Shown here in pieces: positions 8,842-18,388 of a stretch of DNA of 64,000 nucleotides. How positions within the stretch are numbered: the stretch's first letter is position 1; each line of letters begins with the position of its first letter. Origin of the DNA: an uncultured Selenomonadales bacterium (lineage in GTDB: Bacteria; Bacillota; Clostridia; Christensenellales; QALW01); assembly GCA_905200615.1 (NCBI GenBank), contig CAJKLB010000004.1, positions 25,528 to 89,527 on the forward strand, read 5' to 3'. The notes beneath the pieces were generated by a model. That model did no database searches, was not told the origin of the DNA, and saw only the letters and a program-made list of their open reading frames with translations. The translations under genes and the position numbers were made by a program.

Positions 8842-10221
8842 ATGAAGTATACAGGTTCCATTATAAAAATCACAGGGCCCGTTGTCGAGCTGCGCTTTGA
8901 CCGCGGGGAACAGCCGCCAATCAATTCTCTTGTAAGTTCGGCAAACGGGCTGCATATGGAAGTCGTTGCCCATAAAGGGAAAGGTGAGGTAAGCTGCGTA
9001 GCGCTTGAAGCCACCGAAGGTACCGTTTGCGGCACACAGGTTGAAAGCGACGGGGAATGTATCAAGGTTCCGGTGGGCAAATCCGTTATCGGCAGAGTCG
9101 TAGATGTTTTGGGCCGTCCTATTGACGGAAAAGGAGAGATAAAGTCCGATACCTATATGCCTATTCATCGTATAGCCCCGCCCTTAGAAAAACAAAAACC
9201 CACAACCGAGCTTTTAGAAACCGGCATCAAGGTCATTGATCTTTTGGTGCCTTATGCCAAAGGCGGAAAAATCGGTCTGTTCGGCGGTGCCGGTGTGGGG
9301 AAAACCGTTCTGATTATGGAAATGATTCATAACGTAGCTGTTAACCACGGTTCCTATTCGGTTTTTACCGGGGTGGGCGAACGTTCCCGGGAAGGTAATG
9401 AATTGATGAGTGATATGCGCAAAAGCGGCGTTATGGACAAATCGATCCTTGCGTTCGGGCAGATGAACGAACCCTCCGGCAGCCGTATGCGTATTGCCTA
9501 TACCGGTCTTACCATGGCCGAATATCTGCGTGACGTGCAAAAGCAGGATGTGTTGCTTTTTATTGATAATATTTATCGTTTTGTTCAAGCCGGAAATGAG
9601 GTAAGCGCGTTGTTGGGCAGGCTGCCCAGCGCAGTGGGATATCAACCCACGCTGGCCAACGAGCTGGGCGCGCTGCAGGAACGCATTGCCTCCACCGACG
9701 ACGGCTCTATTACCTCCGTTCAAGCTGTGTACGTTCCGGCAGATGACCTTACCGATCCGGCGCCCGCTACAATTTTTAACCATTTGGACGCAATTACCGT
9801 ACTTTCACGCAGTATTTCGGAACAGGGAATCTATCCGGCGGTAGATCCCATTGAAAGCTCCAGTCGTGTATTAGAGCCTGAAATCGTAGGACAAAAGCAT
9901 TATGACACCGCCCGACGAGTACAGGAATGTCTGCAGCGCTATGCGGAATTAAAGGATATTATTGCTATTTTAGGAATGGAAGAGCTTTCTCCCGAGGATC
10001 GATTGACCGTTTACCGTGCCAGAAAAATCCAGCGTTTTCTTTCTCAACCGATGAATGTTGCCGAAGGTTTTACCGGTCAAAAGGGAAAATTCGTTCCCAT
10101 GGAAAAAACCATAGACAGCTTCAGTCAAATCATAAACGGCGAGGCAGACGACTTGCCTGAAGCCGCTTTCTTCATGGTAGGCGATATCGATGAGGTAAGA
10201 GAGAAGGCGAAAACGCTGTGA
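8842..10221 (+). CDS. atpD: ATP synthase F1 subunit beta
   Basis: Catalytic subunit, 459 residues from ATG 8842; GGG at 8831-8833 is at proper distance, while the in-frame GTG at 8833 lies on it. It carries the P-loop GGAGVGKTV, the catalytic GERSREGNE segment, Walker B LLFIDNIYRF and the MEELSPED form of the DELSEED loop that contacts the rotor. Usual IDNI(F)RF has Tyr for Phe here. It overlaps atpC by 4 bp (GTGA). Confidence 0.97.
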   Translation: MKYTGSIIKITGPVVELRFDRGEQPPINSLVSSANGLHMEVVAHKGKGEVSCVALEATEGTVCGTQVESDGECIKVPVGKSVIGRVVDVLGRPIDGKGEIKSDTYMPIHRIAPPLEKQKPTTELLETGIKVIDLLVPYAKGGKIGLFGGAGVGKTVLIMEMIHNVAVNHGSYSVFTGVGERSREGNELMSDMRKSGVMDKSILAFGQMNEPSGSRMRIAYTGLTMAEYLRDVQKQDVLLFIDNIYRFVQAGNEVSALLGRLPSAVGYQPTLANELGALQERIASTDDGSITSVQAVYVPADDLTDPAPATIFNHLDAITVLSRSISEQGIYPAVDPIESSSRVLEPEIVGQKHYDTARRVQECLQRYAELKDIIAILGMEELSPEDRLTVYRARKIQRFLSQPMNVAEGFTGQKGKFVPMEKTIDSFSQIINGEADDLPEAAFFMVGDIDEVREKAKTL

Positions 10222-10619
10222 GTTTTAAATTAGAGATTATTACTCCGGAAAAGCAATTTCTTGAAACACAGGCCGACGCCGTTACCGTGAAATGCCCCGA
10301 TGGCGAACTTACCGTACTGCAGGGGCACCAACCGATGATCGCCGCGATTTCTATCGGAGAGCTGAAGATAAAAGAAAACGGTTCATGGCGCAGCGCGATA
10401 GGCTCCCAAGGTTTTATGGAGGTTCGGCCGGATGAAGTGATTATTTTCACCCAAGCCTGTGAATGGCCCGAAGAAGTGGACGAAGCCCGTGCCCTGCGCG
10501 CGAAAGAAAGAGCCTTGGAAAAACTGCGGCAAAAGCAAAGCATCTATGAAAGCAAACACGCCAAGGTTTCTCTGGCAAGAGCCATGGCGCGTCTAAGTGC
10601 CATCAACAAGCGTAAATAA
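10218..10619 (+). CDS. atpC: ATP synthase F1 subunit epsilon
   Basis: 133 residues with the usual two-part build: an N-terminal beta-sandwich (FKLEIITPEKQFLETQADAVTV, GELTVLQGHQPM) and a C-terminal helical hairpin rich in Ala, Arg and Lys. It starts with GTG inside the stop region of atpD (GTGA overlap) and closes the operon before the terminator at 10667. Confidence 0.95.
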   Translation: MSFKLEIITPEKQFLETQADAVTVKCPDGELTVLQGHQPMIAAISIGELKIKENGSWRSAIGSQGFMEVRPDEVIIFTQACEWPEEVDEARALRAKERALEKLRQKQSIYESKHAKVSLARAMARLSAINKRK

Positions 10620-10666
10620 AAGCTTCCTAAAAAGGAAGCCTTGATGAAACAAAAATTCGTTTTTTT

Positions 10667-10689
10667 GCGGCGGTAACGCCGCATTTTTT
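10667..10689 (+). terminator. Terminator of the ATP synthase operon
   Basis: GCGGCG-GTAA-CGCCGC hairpin followed by ATTTTTTT. A weaker GCTTCC...GGAAGC hairpin directly after atpC (10622-10639) may act first. Confidence 0.9.
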
Positions 10690-10852
10690 TCACGCTCACC
10701 GGTGCGGCAAAAAATAAGTTATAAAAAAATTCTGATAGCAAGCAGCTTTTCAAAGATACATAATTGAAAAGATTAGAATGTATTCGGAAAAGCTTTGAAT
10801 TTGAAACGAGTATTTTTTAAAAGAATGTGTTTTTTTAAAAACCGTACTCTCA

Positions 10853-12058
10853 TTAACGGCTGCCCTTTCTTTGCATTTTTATATAAATCAATATAAAAAG
10901 GATGAGCAGCAGCGGAAATACCGTGGCGGCCAATACGCCGGCCTTTAGATTTTGGCCAAAGGCTTGAGAAACCTGCCCTACCAATGCCGGACCGATTGTA
11001 CAGCCAACATCGCCGCCCAAGGCCAGCAAGGCAAACATCGCCGTACCGCCGTTGGCAATCCCCTTAGCCGCCAGTGAAAAAGTGCCCGGCCACAGCACCC
11101 CTACCGAAATGCCGCAAAGCGCGCAGCCTAAAAGGCTGACGCCCGGCCATGGCGCAAGCGATGCCGTAAGATAACTTGCTACCCCTAAAATACCGCTGTA
11201 AAGCATCATCCGCTCCAGCGCGATTCGATTACTGAATTTTGCATACAGCGCTCTGGTAGCCCCCATCAGTATCGCGAACGCGCAAGGGCCGGCAAGATCG
11301 CCTACTGTTTTATTTACATGTAATCCTTTTTCGGCGAAGGCTGACGCCCACTGACTGATTGCCAGTTCACAGGCGCCGGCGCACACCATCAAAAGCAGCA
11401 ATACCCAAAAAAGTTTCTTTCTAAAAAGCTGTGAATGAGAAAGGCCCTTCCCTTCTTCGGTAAGAGAGCAAATCGGAACAAAGCAAAAGTAGACCGCGTT
11501 TACCGCCGGAATTAACGCCCACAGGCAGGCGAGAATTCTCCAAGAGGCGATATCAAAAAGCAAGAAAAAAACGGTAGATGCCAACACGGTAAATACCTGA
11601 CCCCAACAATAAAAGGAATGCAGTAAGCTCATGGCTGCTTCTTTTCTTCCCGTAGAAGGACATGCTTCTACCAGAGGACTGACAATAACTTCAATTAAGC
11701 CGCCGCCGCACGCGGAAAAGAACGTTGCCACAAATAACCCGATATACGGCGGCATCAAAGCAGGAAAGAGCATCAATCCTACAAGACCGATGGCAGCCAG
11801 CAGATGCGCCGCCACCACCGCCCGCCGATAACCGATTTTATCCAAAAATTTTGAAGCCAGCAAATCCACCAGCAACTGTACACCAAAATTGAAGCTGACA
11901 ATCAGCGCAATTTTTTCAAGACTGATACCGTAGGCAGATGAAAATGTTACAAACAGCAACGGTGAAAAATTATTGAGGATTGCCTGCGTGATATATGCGA
12001 TATACGCGGCATATATGGTATGGTCATAACTGTTTTTTATATGAGTAAACTTATGCAT
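10853..12058 (-). CDS. MFS transporter
   Basis: 401-residue major facilitator with about 12 hydrophobic segments. The DKIGYRRAVV loop after helix 2 is the family's intracellular motif A, and the GGGLIEVIVSPLVEACP helix is typical of sugar-type and related MFS carriers. It follows the FAD oxidoreductase gene by 41 bp on the same strand, so the two are probably one transcript and the carrier may supply that enzyme's substrate. The ribosome binding site is weak. Substrate unknown. Confidence 0.88.
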   Translation of the reverse strand: MHKFTHIKNSYDHTIYAAYIAYITQAILNNFSPLLFVTFSSAYGISLEKIALIVSFNFGVQLLVDLLASKFLDKIGYRRAVVAAHLLAAIGLVGLMLFPALMPPYIGLFVATFFSACGGGLIEVIVSPLVEACPSTGRKEAAMSLLHSFYCWGQVFTVLASTVFFLLFDIASWRILACLWALIPAVNAVYFCFVPICSLTEEGKGLSHSQLFRKKLFWVLLLLMVCAGACELAISQWASAFAEKGLHVNKTVGDLAGPCAFAILMGATRALYAKFSNRIALERMMLYSGILGVASYLTASLAPWPGVSLLGCALCGISVGVLWPGTFSLAAKGIANGGTAMFALLALGGDVGCTIGPALVGQVSQAFGQNLKAGVLAATVFPLLLILFILIYIKMQRKGSR

Positions 12059-12099
12059 GATAATGGAATGATATCAATAGCCCTTGCCGTCCGAGGCAA

Positions 12100-13281
12100 T
12101 CAAAAAAGCTCCTTTATATTTTTTCGTTCTTTTACGCATTCAGCCGCCGTTTTCCCGGCAGCCTCGCCTACACAGGCCATATTGCCCACCACCCGATAAG
12201 AGGCATGGGCAAAAAAGTCGCCGCTGATGCTCCTTCCGGCCAATAATAAGTTATCGCAATCCCGCGGAATCAACGCGCGCAAAGGAATATCATACGGCTT
12301 TACCTGAATATCACCGCCGGTAAAGCTCTTGTTACCGCCCTTGGAAAGCGCATGGATATCCACCCAATACGTAACGGTACAAACAGCGTCCTCCTGTTTT
12401 TTACCCGAAAGCATATCCTCTAAGGTAACGGTATAAAGGCCGTGAATTCGCCGTCCTTCCCGTACGCCGATCATCTCGGGCGTACAGGCCAGCGTAATAT
12501 TTTCAAATCCGTGACCATATTGCCGCAGAGCCTTTATCGTCTCATAAATTTCTTTTCTCGCCTCAATCGTCGCGGCGGTAATATCGGCGGCAGAGTCAAA
12601 GCGGAAGCCGTATTCATGATTCACGCTCAAGTAGAACAAACTGTTATTGATCTTTGCAATATTAGGACATCCCATCGAAGGTTCGATGCCAATTTGTGAA
12701 AGCAGCGCTGAAAAGCGCTTACGGCTATCCCAAAATGGTTGATCCGGATACGCGATATACGGGCGGATATCTTCTTCCGTTACACCCGCTATCACGGCCA
12801 CCATACTCATGGGTTGAGTTGCCCCCTCTTCATTGCCAACCGTATAGCCGCAGCCGGCCATAAAAGCGATGTCACCGTCACCGGTAGCATCTATCACAAT
12901 TTCGGGTATCAAGGTTTCCACGCCGGATTTTGACGCAACGGTTACCTGCGTAATTCTCCGGTTTTCCGTTTTTATTTCGGTAACGGCCGCATGATATAAA
13001 AGCTTGACGCCCGCCGAAACACACATTTGCTCCAAAATATACTTCTGTGCTTCATATACCGGAGCCCCCGAAACCGCTGTTTCTTTTTCAAGCAAATCCA
13101 TAAATTCACGAATCAGCCCCGTTTTTTTATTCTGATAATCCAGTGTAATTCCTATCAAGCCTGCCGTGAGTGTACCCCCAAGGCAACCGTTTTTTTCAAC
13201 CAACAGAACTTCGGCACCGTTTCTTGCCGCTGCCACTGCCGCCATGGTCCCTGCCGGACCGCCGCCGCAAACGAGTATCAT
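12100..13281 (-). CDS. FAD-dependent oxidoreductase (FAD_oxidored type)
   Basis: 393 residues. The N-terminal Rossmann motif VCGGGPAGTMAAVAAARNG and the ensuing LVEKNGCLGGTL segment place it in the FAD-dependent oxidoreductase family that includes fumarate-reductase-like and thiazole-synthase-like proteins (PF12831 type). Later motifs IDATGDGDIAFMAG and LLLAGRSISGDFFAHAS bind the FAD ribityl and phosphates. There is no signal peptide. Start ATG with GGAAGGAG upstream. The substrate cannot be inferred; it is coupled to the MFS gene downstream. Confidence 0.88.
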   Translation of the reverse strand: MILVCGGGPAGTMAAVAAARNGAEVLLVEKNGCLGGTLTAGLIGITLDYQNKKTGLIREFMDLLEKETAVSGAPVYEAQKYILEQMCVSAGVKLLYHAAVTEIKTENRRITQVTVASKSGVETLIPEIVIDATGDGDIAFMAGCGYTVGNEEGATQPMSMVAVIAGVTEEDIRPYIAYPDQPFWDSRKRFSALLSQIGIEPSMGCPNIAKINNSLFYLSVNHEYGFRFDSAADITAATIEARKEIYETIKALRQYGHGFENITLACTPEMIGVREGRRIHGLYTVTLEDMLSGKKQEDAVCTVTYWVDIHALSKGGNKSFTGGDIQVKPYDIPLRALIPRDCDNLLLAGRSISGDFFAHASYRVVGNMACVGEAAGKTAAECVKERKNIKELF

Positions 13282-13478
13282 TATTTTTTCTCCTTCCGTG
13301 CTGCGGATTCTTTTATTTTTTAATCTGAAAAAGAGTTGTATACCCTGCCCGCAAGCCTATCCGCCTCTTATTCAGCCTGAAATCTTTTCCTATTATACAC
13401 GGTGTTTTTATCTCCGTCAACCCTATAAAAAAAGAATTCAGTACCGAAGATTCCCCGGGGAATTACGGTAAAAACTTC

Positions 13479-13507
13479 TTGAAAAAAAACACATTCTACA
13501 GTATAAT
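13479..13507 (+). promoter_or_regulatory. Sigma-A promoter of the apbE-rnf operon
   Basis: TTGAAA (13479-13484) and TATAAT (13502-13507) with a 17-bp spacer, placed 24 bp before the apbE start, so the leader is very short. Confidence 0.85.
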
Positions 13508-13531
13508 GACTATAGAAAAAATCATTTTTCG

Positions 13532-14584
13532 GTGGTGTTTGCTATTCCTGAACAAAAACAAAAAAAACGATATATTGTTACCGCCGTATTCTGTTTCTGC
13601 GCTATCCTCGGCGGCATTTTATTTCATTCTTTTTTTTCGCAATATTCCGCAGATACCCGCAGCACCACGGCTATGGGAACGGTTATTACCATCAAATTGT
13701 TCGGCGATTCCGATACCCAACATTTCAGCGAGCTGTATCAGGCGTTTGATAAAATTGAACAGGCTTCTTCCCTGACAATAGAAGATTCCGCCGTGAATGC
13801 TCTCAATCAATTTCACAGCACAAATGACGAGATCCTTCTGGCACAGGCGACAGTATGTATGGAAGTATACGCCGCTTCAAACGGCGCGTTTGATATTACC
13901 GTCTGCCCTGTTTCCGCCCTTTGGGGTATTGGCACAGACGGTGCGCATATTCCCGATCAAAATGAGCTGACACAAGCGCTGAAACAGGTGAACGGCTCCT
14001 TAATGCAAATAAAGGACGCAACGCTTTCCATCGGACCGGATCAAAAAGCGGACTTCGGCTCGGTGGCAAAGGGTTACGCCTGTGACGCGGCTTTGACTTA
14101 CTTAAAACAAACCGATATTCCCGGCGCAGTAATTTCTGTTGGCGGCAGCGTTCTTCTTTACGGGAAAAGCTCCCGTTCCGGTGCCGGCTTTACCGTTGCC
14201 GTGCGGGATCCCTTCGGCGAACAAACCGACTATGCCGGTATCCTTTCCCTGCAGGAAGGATTTATTTCCACCTCCGGTGATTATGAACGTTTTTTTGAAT
14301 ACGACGGCGTGCGGTACCATCACATTCTCGATCCCAAAACCGGCTTTCCGGCCGAATCCGGTCTTTCCTCGGTAACGGTTGTAACCAAAGACGGCGGCGT
14401 GCTCTCCGACGCGCTTTCCACTGCCTGCTTTGTTCTGGGGCTGAAAGAGGGAATGCAGCTTCTGCAAAAATTTTCCGCCGAGGGAATCTTTATTACCCGA
14501 GACGGTACCGTTTATGTAAGCGACGGTCTGCAGCAGGCCTTTACGCTGACCGCGCCGCATCTGAAAGCAGGAGAGCCGTTATGA
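13532..14584 (+). CDS. apbE: FAD:protein FMN transferase
   Basis: 350 residues. After a basic N-terminus comes one hydrophobic anchor (about residues 14-34), then the catalytic domain: MGTVITIKLFG, the acceptor-binding DFGSVAKGYACDA and the Mg/FAD-binding DALSTACFVLG motifs. It attaches FMN covalently to threonines of partner flavoproteins. Directly upstream of rnfCDGEAB, its natural targets are RnfD and RnfG. Start is GTG at 13532 (a second GTG follows at 13535) with a poor ribosome binding site. It overlaps the next gene by 4 bp. Confidence 0.95.
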   Translation: MVFAIPEQKQKKRYIVTAVFCFCAILGGILFHSFFSQYSADTRSTTAMGTVITIKLFGDSDTQHFSELYQAFDKIEQASSLTIEDSAVNALNQFHSTNDEILLAQATVCMEVYAASNGAFDITVCPVSALWGIGTDGAHIPDQNELTQALKQVNGSLMQIKDATLSIGPDQKADFGSVAKGYACDAALTYLKQTDIPGAVISVGGSVLLYGKSSRSGAGFTVAVRDPFGEQTDYAGILSLQEGFISTSGDYERFFEYDGVRYHHILDPKTGFPAESGLSSVTVVTKDGGVLSDALSTACFVLGLKEGMQLLQKFSAEGIFITRDGTVYVSDGLQQAFTLTAPHLKAGEPL

Positions 14585-14943
14585 AAGCAGTCAAGCGCGC
14601 CGATATCTTTTTAATCGGGTTTCTTCTGATTGCCGCAATCGCTTTTCTTCTGTTTATGCGGCAGGACAGCGGAGCCTTGATCGCCGTTATTTATCAGGAC
14701 GGCGTTGCGATAAAAGAAATCAATTTAAACCGGGTAACGGAGCCCTATCTTTTAGATATGGGACAAACCGTTTTATCCGTAGAACCGGGAAGAATCTGTT
14801 TTTTGCAGGCTCACTGCGAGGATCAGCTGTGCACAAGTTACGGCTGGCTGAGTAAAAGCGGTGACACAATGGCCTGCGTACCGGCTAAAACGGTAATCTC
14901 GCTGAAAAGTGCAAAAAACGTGCCCGACGCAATAACCGAGTGA
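14581..14943 (+). CDS. NusG domain II-containing membrane protein
   Basis: 120 residues: one N-terminal membrane helix (about 8-26), then a small beta-rich domain ending with the CEDQLCTSYGWLSKSGDTMACVP segment. The paired cysteines and the GDTMACVP turn are typical of the NusG domain II family (PF07009 type), which is extracytoplasmic and often sits beside rnf and apbE. Biochemical role unknown. It overlaps apbE by 4 bp, suggesting translational coupling. Confidence 0.85.
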   Translation: MKAVKRADIFLIGFLLIAAIAFLLFMRQDSGALIAVIYQDGVAIKEINLNRVTEPYLLDMGQTVLSVEPGRICFLQAHCEDQLCTSYGWLSKSGDTMACVPAKTVISLKSAKNVPDAITE

Positions 14944-14947
14944 TTGT

Positions 14948-15460
14948 ATGAAAGCAAAGAAAGTAGCCTTATGGGGAGTGTTAGGCGCTTTAGCGCTGGC
15001 CGTTTCCGCTTTAGAAAGTTTTTGGGAGCTTCCCTTTCTGCCGCCGGGCGCAAAGCCGGGTCTTGCCAACATCATAACCATGACCGCAGCGGCCTGCTGG
15101 GGCTGGGGAGGCGCACTCTATATTACTTTGATAAAAATGCTGTTTGCCCTCTTTACCCGCGGGGGAACAGCCTTTGTTCTCAGTTTCTCCGGCGGTATGC
15201 TCTCCACAATGATTCTGGTGCTGTGTTTAAAAGCAAAGCGCTGCCCGTTTTCTGCTATCGGCATCGGAATTCTATCGGCACTGGCTCATAATGCCGGACA
15301 GCTTGCCGCTGCCTGTTTCATTACCGGTACGCCGGCGCTGCTGTATTACATGCCGATCCTTATACTATTCGCATTGGCTGCCGGCAGTGTAACGGGAATT
15401 CTTTTTAAGGCGTTGCTGCCTTTTATGAATTCCGTACTGAAAAAAGCAACTCGGTCATAA
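14948..15460 (+). CDS. Gx transporter family protein (Hpre_diP_synt_I)
   Basis: 170-residue integral membrane protein with about five helices. The GAKPGLANIITM segment and the LSFSGGMLSTM helix are signatures of the family annotated as heptaprenyl diphosphate synthase component I or Gx transporter. The old annotation is probably a misnomer; the fold resembles ECF-type substrate-binding S components. Situated between the NusG-II gene and rnfC, it could move a flavin-related or redox cofactor, which is inference. Start ATG at 14948. Confidence 0.85.
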   Translation: MKAKKVALWGVLGALALAVSALESFWELPFLPPGAKPGLANIITMTAAACWGWGGALYITLIKMLFALFTRGGTAFVLSFSGGMLSTMILVLCLKAKRCPFSAIGIGILSALAHNAGQLAAACFITGTPALLYYMPILILFALAAGSVTGILFKALLPFMNSVLKKATRS

Positions 15461-15519
15461 CGGAAGGAAGTTTTTACTCCGCAGCCAACCGATTAAAATC
15501 ACACAAGAGGTGAACCATT

Positions 15520-16848
15520 TTGAAAACAAAATCCATCTTTTCAGCTGTAGCCCACAGTCGAGGCGGTATTCATGTACCGTACCATAAAAACACAGCCCAA
15601 CTGCCGGCAAAGCGAATGCCCGCGCCAGAGCGCATCGTTTTGCCCATGGCGCAAAGTATCGGCGCTCCCTGTGAGCCTCTGGTAAAAAAGGGAGATAAGG
15701 TAAAAGTAGGGCAAAAAATCGGCGATACCGAAAAATTTATGAGCGCACCGGTACACGCTTCTGTTTCCGGCACGGTAACGGAGGTAAGCGATGTCCGCCT
15801 TGCAAACGGAATGACCTGTACGGGCGTCACCATTGAATCCGACGGAGCAATGGAGCTTTGGGAGGGCATTCATCCGCCGAAAGTGGAAAACCGAGAGGAT
15901 CTTTTGGCGGCCGTACGAGAATCCGGCGCAGTGGGGCTGGGCGGCGCCGGCTTTCCTACCCATGTAAAACTAAACGTTCCCAAAGATAAGGTCGATACCA
16001 TCATCGTCAACGCCGCCGAATGTGAGCCCTATATCACCGTGGACTATCGCGAAGCCATCGATAACTCCTGGGATGTGCTTTCGGGAGTATATACTCTCAG
16101 TGAACTAATGGGAGTAAAGCATGTCATCATTGCCGTTGAAGATAACAAACCCGAGGCTCTGCGTATTTTAAAATCCATTGCCGATAAGGATAATGAAATC
16201 GGCAATATTGTAAAACTAATGACGCTGCGCTCCCGGTATCCCCAAGGCGCAGAAAAAATGATCATCTACTCCGCTACGGGCAGGAAAGTTCCCCCGGGAA
16301 AACTTCCCGCGGACGTAGGCTGTATTGTAATGAACATTGCCACGGTAGCTTTTATCGCACGGTATTTAAAAACCGGAAAGCCTTTGGTCAGCCGTTCCCT
16401 CACCGTAGACGGTACGGCAATCAAAAATCCGCAGAACCTGCGTGTACCGATCGGTACACGGCTGCAAGATATCATCGATTTCTGCGGCGGATTTTCAAAA
16501 GAACCGCAAAAAATTATTTTCGGCGGACCGATGATGGGCGTTTCTATTTATGAGCTTGACGCGCCGCTGTGCAAGCAAAATAACGCGCTTTTAGTTTTCG
16601 GCGAAAGCCGCGCAAAGAAAGAGACCGCCTGCATTCACTGTGGTCGCTGCGCCGCGGCCTGTCCCATGAGCCTGACGCCCACTTTCATTAAAAACGCCGC
16701 TCTTTTAAAAGATACCAAAATGCTGCAGAAATTAGGCGCGCCGGTATGTATGGAATGCGGTTGCTGCGCCTATTCCTGTCCTGCCGGACAGCCGCTGGTA
16801 CAATATATGCGGCTTGCCAAACAGCTGTTAAGAGAGGAGAAAAAATAA
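15520..16848 (+). CDS. rnfC: Rnf complex subunit RnfC
   Basis: 442 residues, TTG start chosen because GAGGTGA lies six bases upstream. RnfC is the peripheral NADH-binding subunit. It has the barrel-sandwich N-terminus, the NADH/FMN-site motif GLGGAGFPTHVKL near residue 140, the NAAECEPY segment, and two [4Fe-4S] motifs (CIHCGRCAAACP and CMECGCCAYSCP) in the last quarter. The stop overlaps rnfD by one base (TAATG). Confidence 0.97.
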   Translation: MKTKSIFSAVAHSRGGIHVPYHKNTAQLPAKRMPAPERIVLPMAQSIGAPCEPLVKKGDKVKVGQKIGDTEKFMSAPVHASVSGTVTEVSDVRLANGMTCTGVTIESDGAMELWEGIHPPKVENREDLLAAVRESGAVGLGGAGFPTHVKLNVPKDKVDTIIVNAAECEPYITVDYREAIDNSWDVLSGVYTLSELMGVKHVIIAVEDNKPEALRILKSIADKDNEIGNIVKLMTLRSRYPQGAEKMIIYSATGRKVPPGKLPADVGCIVMNIATVAFIARYLKTGKPLVSRSLTVDGTAIKNPQNLRVPIGTRLQDIIDFCGGFSKEPQKIIFGGPMMGVSIYELDAPLCKQNNALLVFGESRAKKETACIHCGRCAAACPMSLTPTFIKNAALLKDTKMLQKLGAPVCMECGCCAYSCPAGQPLVQYMRLAKQLLREEKK

Positions 16849-17810
16849 TGGCACACAAGCTTACCGTCAGCGCGTCTCCGCACGCGCACAGTCAAGTAAC
16901 TACACAAGAAATTATGCTGGATGTGCTCATTGGCCTAATACCGGCGCTGATAATGGCAGTGATTCGCTTCGGTATATATGCGCTGCTGCTTTGCGTGATA
17001 TGCGTATTCTCAGCCGTGGCGGCAGAATACCTTTCGCGCCTTGCAATGAAACGTGCCAATACCATCAGCGACTTAAGCGCCGTTGTCACCGGGCTTCTGC
17101 TGGCCTTCTGTCTGCCGCCGGAATTGCCTCTGTGGATGGGGGCACTGGGCAGCGTCATTGCCATTGTCGTGGTCAAACAGTGCTTCGGCGGCTTAGGTCA
17201 AAATTTTGTAAACCCGGCTCTAACAGCCAGAATTATCCTGATGCTCTGCTTCCCCGCGGCTATGACGGCATGGATCTCTCCCGGTAATATACCCGATGCC
17301 GCCACTGGCGCTACGCCATTGGCGCAAATACAGGAATCAATCGACGGATCTGCCCTAACAATTTCGGATCTATTGCTGGGCAATCACGCCGGCTGTTTAG
17401 GCGAAGTTTGCTCGCTGGCTCTGTTGGCAGGCGGTGTGTATCTGATCCTGCGCCGGGTAATCTCCCCGGTGATTCCGCTGTGCTTTATCGGTACGGTGGG
17501 AATCTGTATGCTGTTATCCAGCGGCTTTGATGTACGGTTTACTGTTTACCAGCTTCTCAGCGGCGGACTTTTTTTGGGCGCTTTCTTTATGGCCACGGAT
17601 TACGTAACCTCTCCCATCAATAACAAGGGACGCGCCCTATACGCGATCGGCTGCGGCTTGCTTACCTCTGCTATCCGCTTATACGGAACCATGCCCGAGG
17701 GCGTATCCTACGCCATTATTTTGATGAATATTCTCGTTCCTTTCATTAACCGGGCAACACTCTCCCGTCCCTTCGGATCCGCAAAAAGCAAAAAGGAGGC
17801 ACGCGTATGA
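16848..17810 (+). CDS. rnfD: Rnf complex subunit RnfD
   Basis: 320 residues from the ATG at 16848 with about ten hydrophobic segments. The TGATPLA motif supplies the threonine that carries covalent FMN, and QNFVNPALTARI plus DYVTSPINNKG are family signatures. Membrane electron carrier between RnfC and RnfG and part of the ion path. It overlaps rnfG by 4 bp (ATGA). Confidence 0.97.
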   Translation: MAHKLTVSASPHAHSQVTTQEIMLDVLIGLIPALIMAVIRFGIYALLLCVICVFSAVAAEYLSRLAMKRANTISDLSAVVTGLLLAFCLPPELPLWMGALGSVIAIVVVKQCFGGLGQNFVNPALTARIILMLCFPAAMTAWISPGNIPDAATGATPLAQIQESIDGSALTISDLLLGNHAGCLGEVCSLALLAGGVYLILRRVISPVIPLCFIGTVGICMLLSSGFDVRFTVYQLLSGGLFLGAFFMATDYVTSPINNKGRALYAIGCGLLTSAIRLYGTMPEGVSYAIILMNILVPFINRATLSRPFGSAKSKKEARV

Positions 17811-18388
17811 AAAAATTTAATCTGCGGGAAATTCTTTTTCCCATAGTGGCTTTGTTTTTAATCTGTCTGATTGCCTCGCTGCTGTTAGCCTGCACCAATG
17901 CGATAACCAAAGAAAAAATACAACAGGCTCAGCTTACCCAAAAAGAAGAAAGCAAAAAACTCATTTTTGCCTCAGCCCACGATTTTTCCGAGGAAGATTC
18001 TGTAACGATTGCCGAAAGCATCGTGGTAAAATATTCCGCTGCTCTGAATGAAAACCGTGAACCCATCGGCTATGTGTTCACCTGTGCCGCCAAAGGCTAC
18101 GGCGGTCCTGTTTCGGTTATGACGGGCATGGATCTCTCCGGTACAGTTGTAAGAGTGTTGATTCTTTCCATGGATGATGAAACGCCGGGGTTGGGACAAA
18201 ACGCGGGAAAAGATGAGTTTTTAGAGCTCTTTTCCGGTCAGAACGCGCCGTTCACCTGGGTAAAATCCGGCGGCAGCGGCAGTAAAATCACCGGTGTGAC
18301 CAGCGCGACCTATACTTCTGAAGCGGTGATAGACTGTGTAAATTACGCCTCGATCGCGTTTAGCCTGCTGCAAGGAGGTACCGCATAA
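17807..18388 (+). CDS. rnfG: Rnf complex subunit RnfG
   Basis: 193 residues: one N-terminal helix (about 10-30) and an extracytoplasmic FMN-binding domain. The flavinylation site reads TSATYTSEAV, with Ser where most homologues have Gly in S/T-G-A-T; the acceptor threonine is kept. The segments VMTGMDLSG and DDETPGLGQNA are typical. ApbE encoded at the head of the operon should modify it. It abuts rnfE at TAATG. Confidence 0.96.
   Translation: MKKFNLREILFPIVALFLICLIASLLLACTNAITKEKIQQAQLTQKEESKKLIFASAHDFSEEDSVTIAESIVVKYSAALNENREPIGYVFTCAAKGYGGPVSVMTGMDLSGTVVRVLILSMDDETPGLGQNAGKDEFLELFSGQNAPFTWVKSGGSGSKITGVTSATYTSEAVIDCVNYASIAFSLLQGGTA

Noticed and set aside
9214..9783. Minus-strand frame of 189 codons
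   Set aside because: Antisense shadow of atpD, which shows all catalytic motifs.
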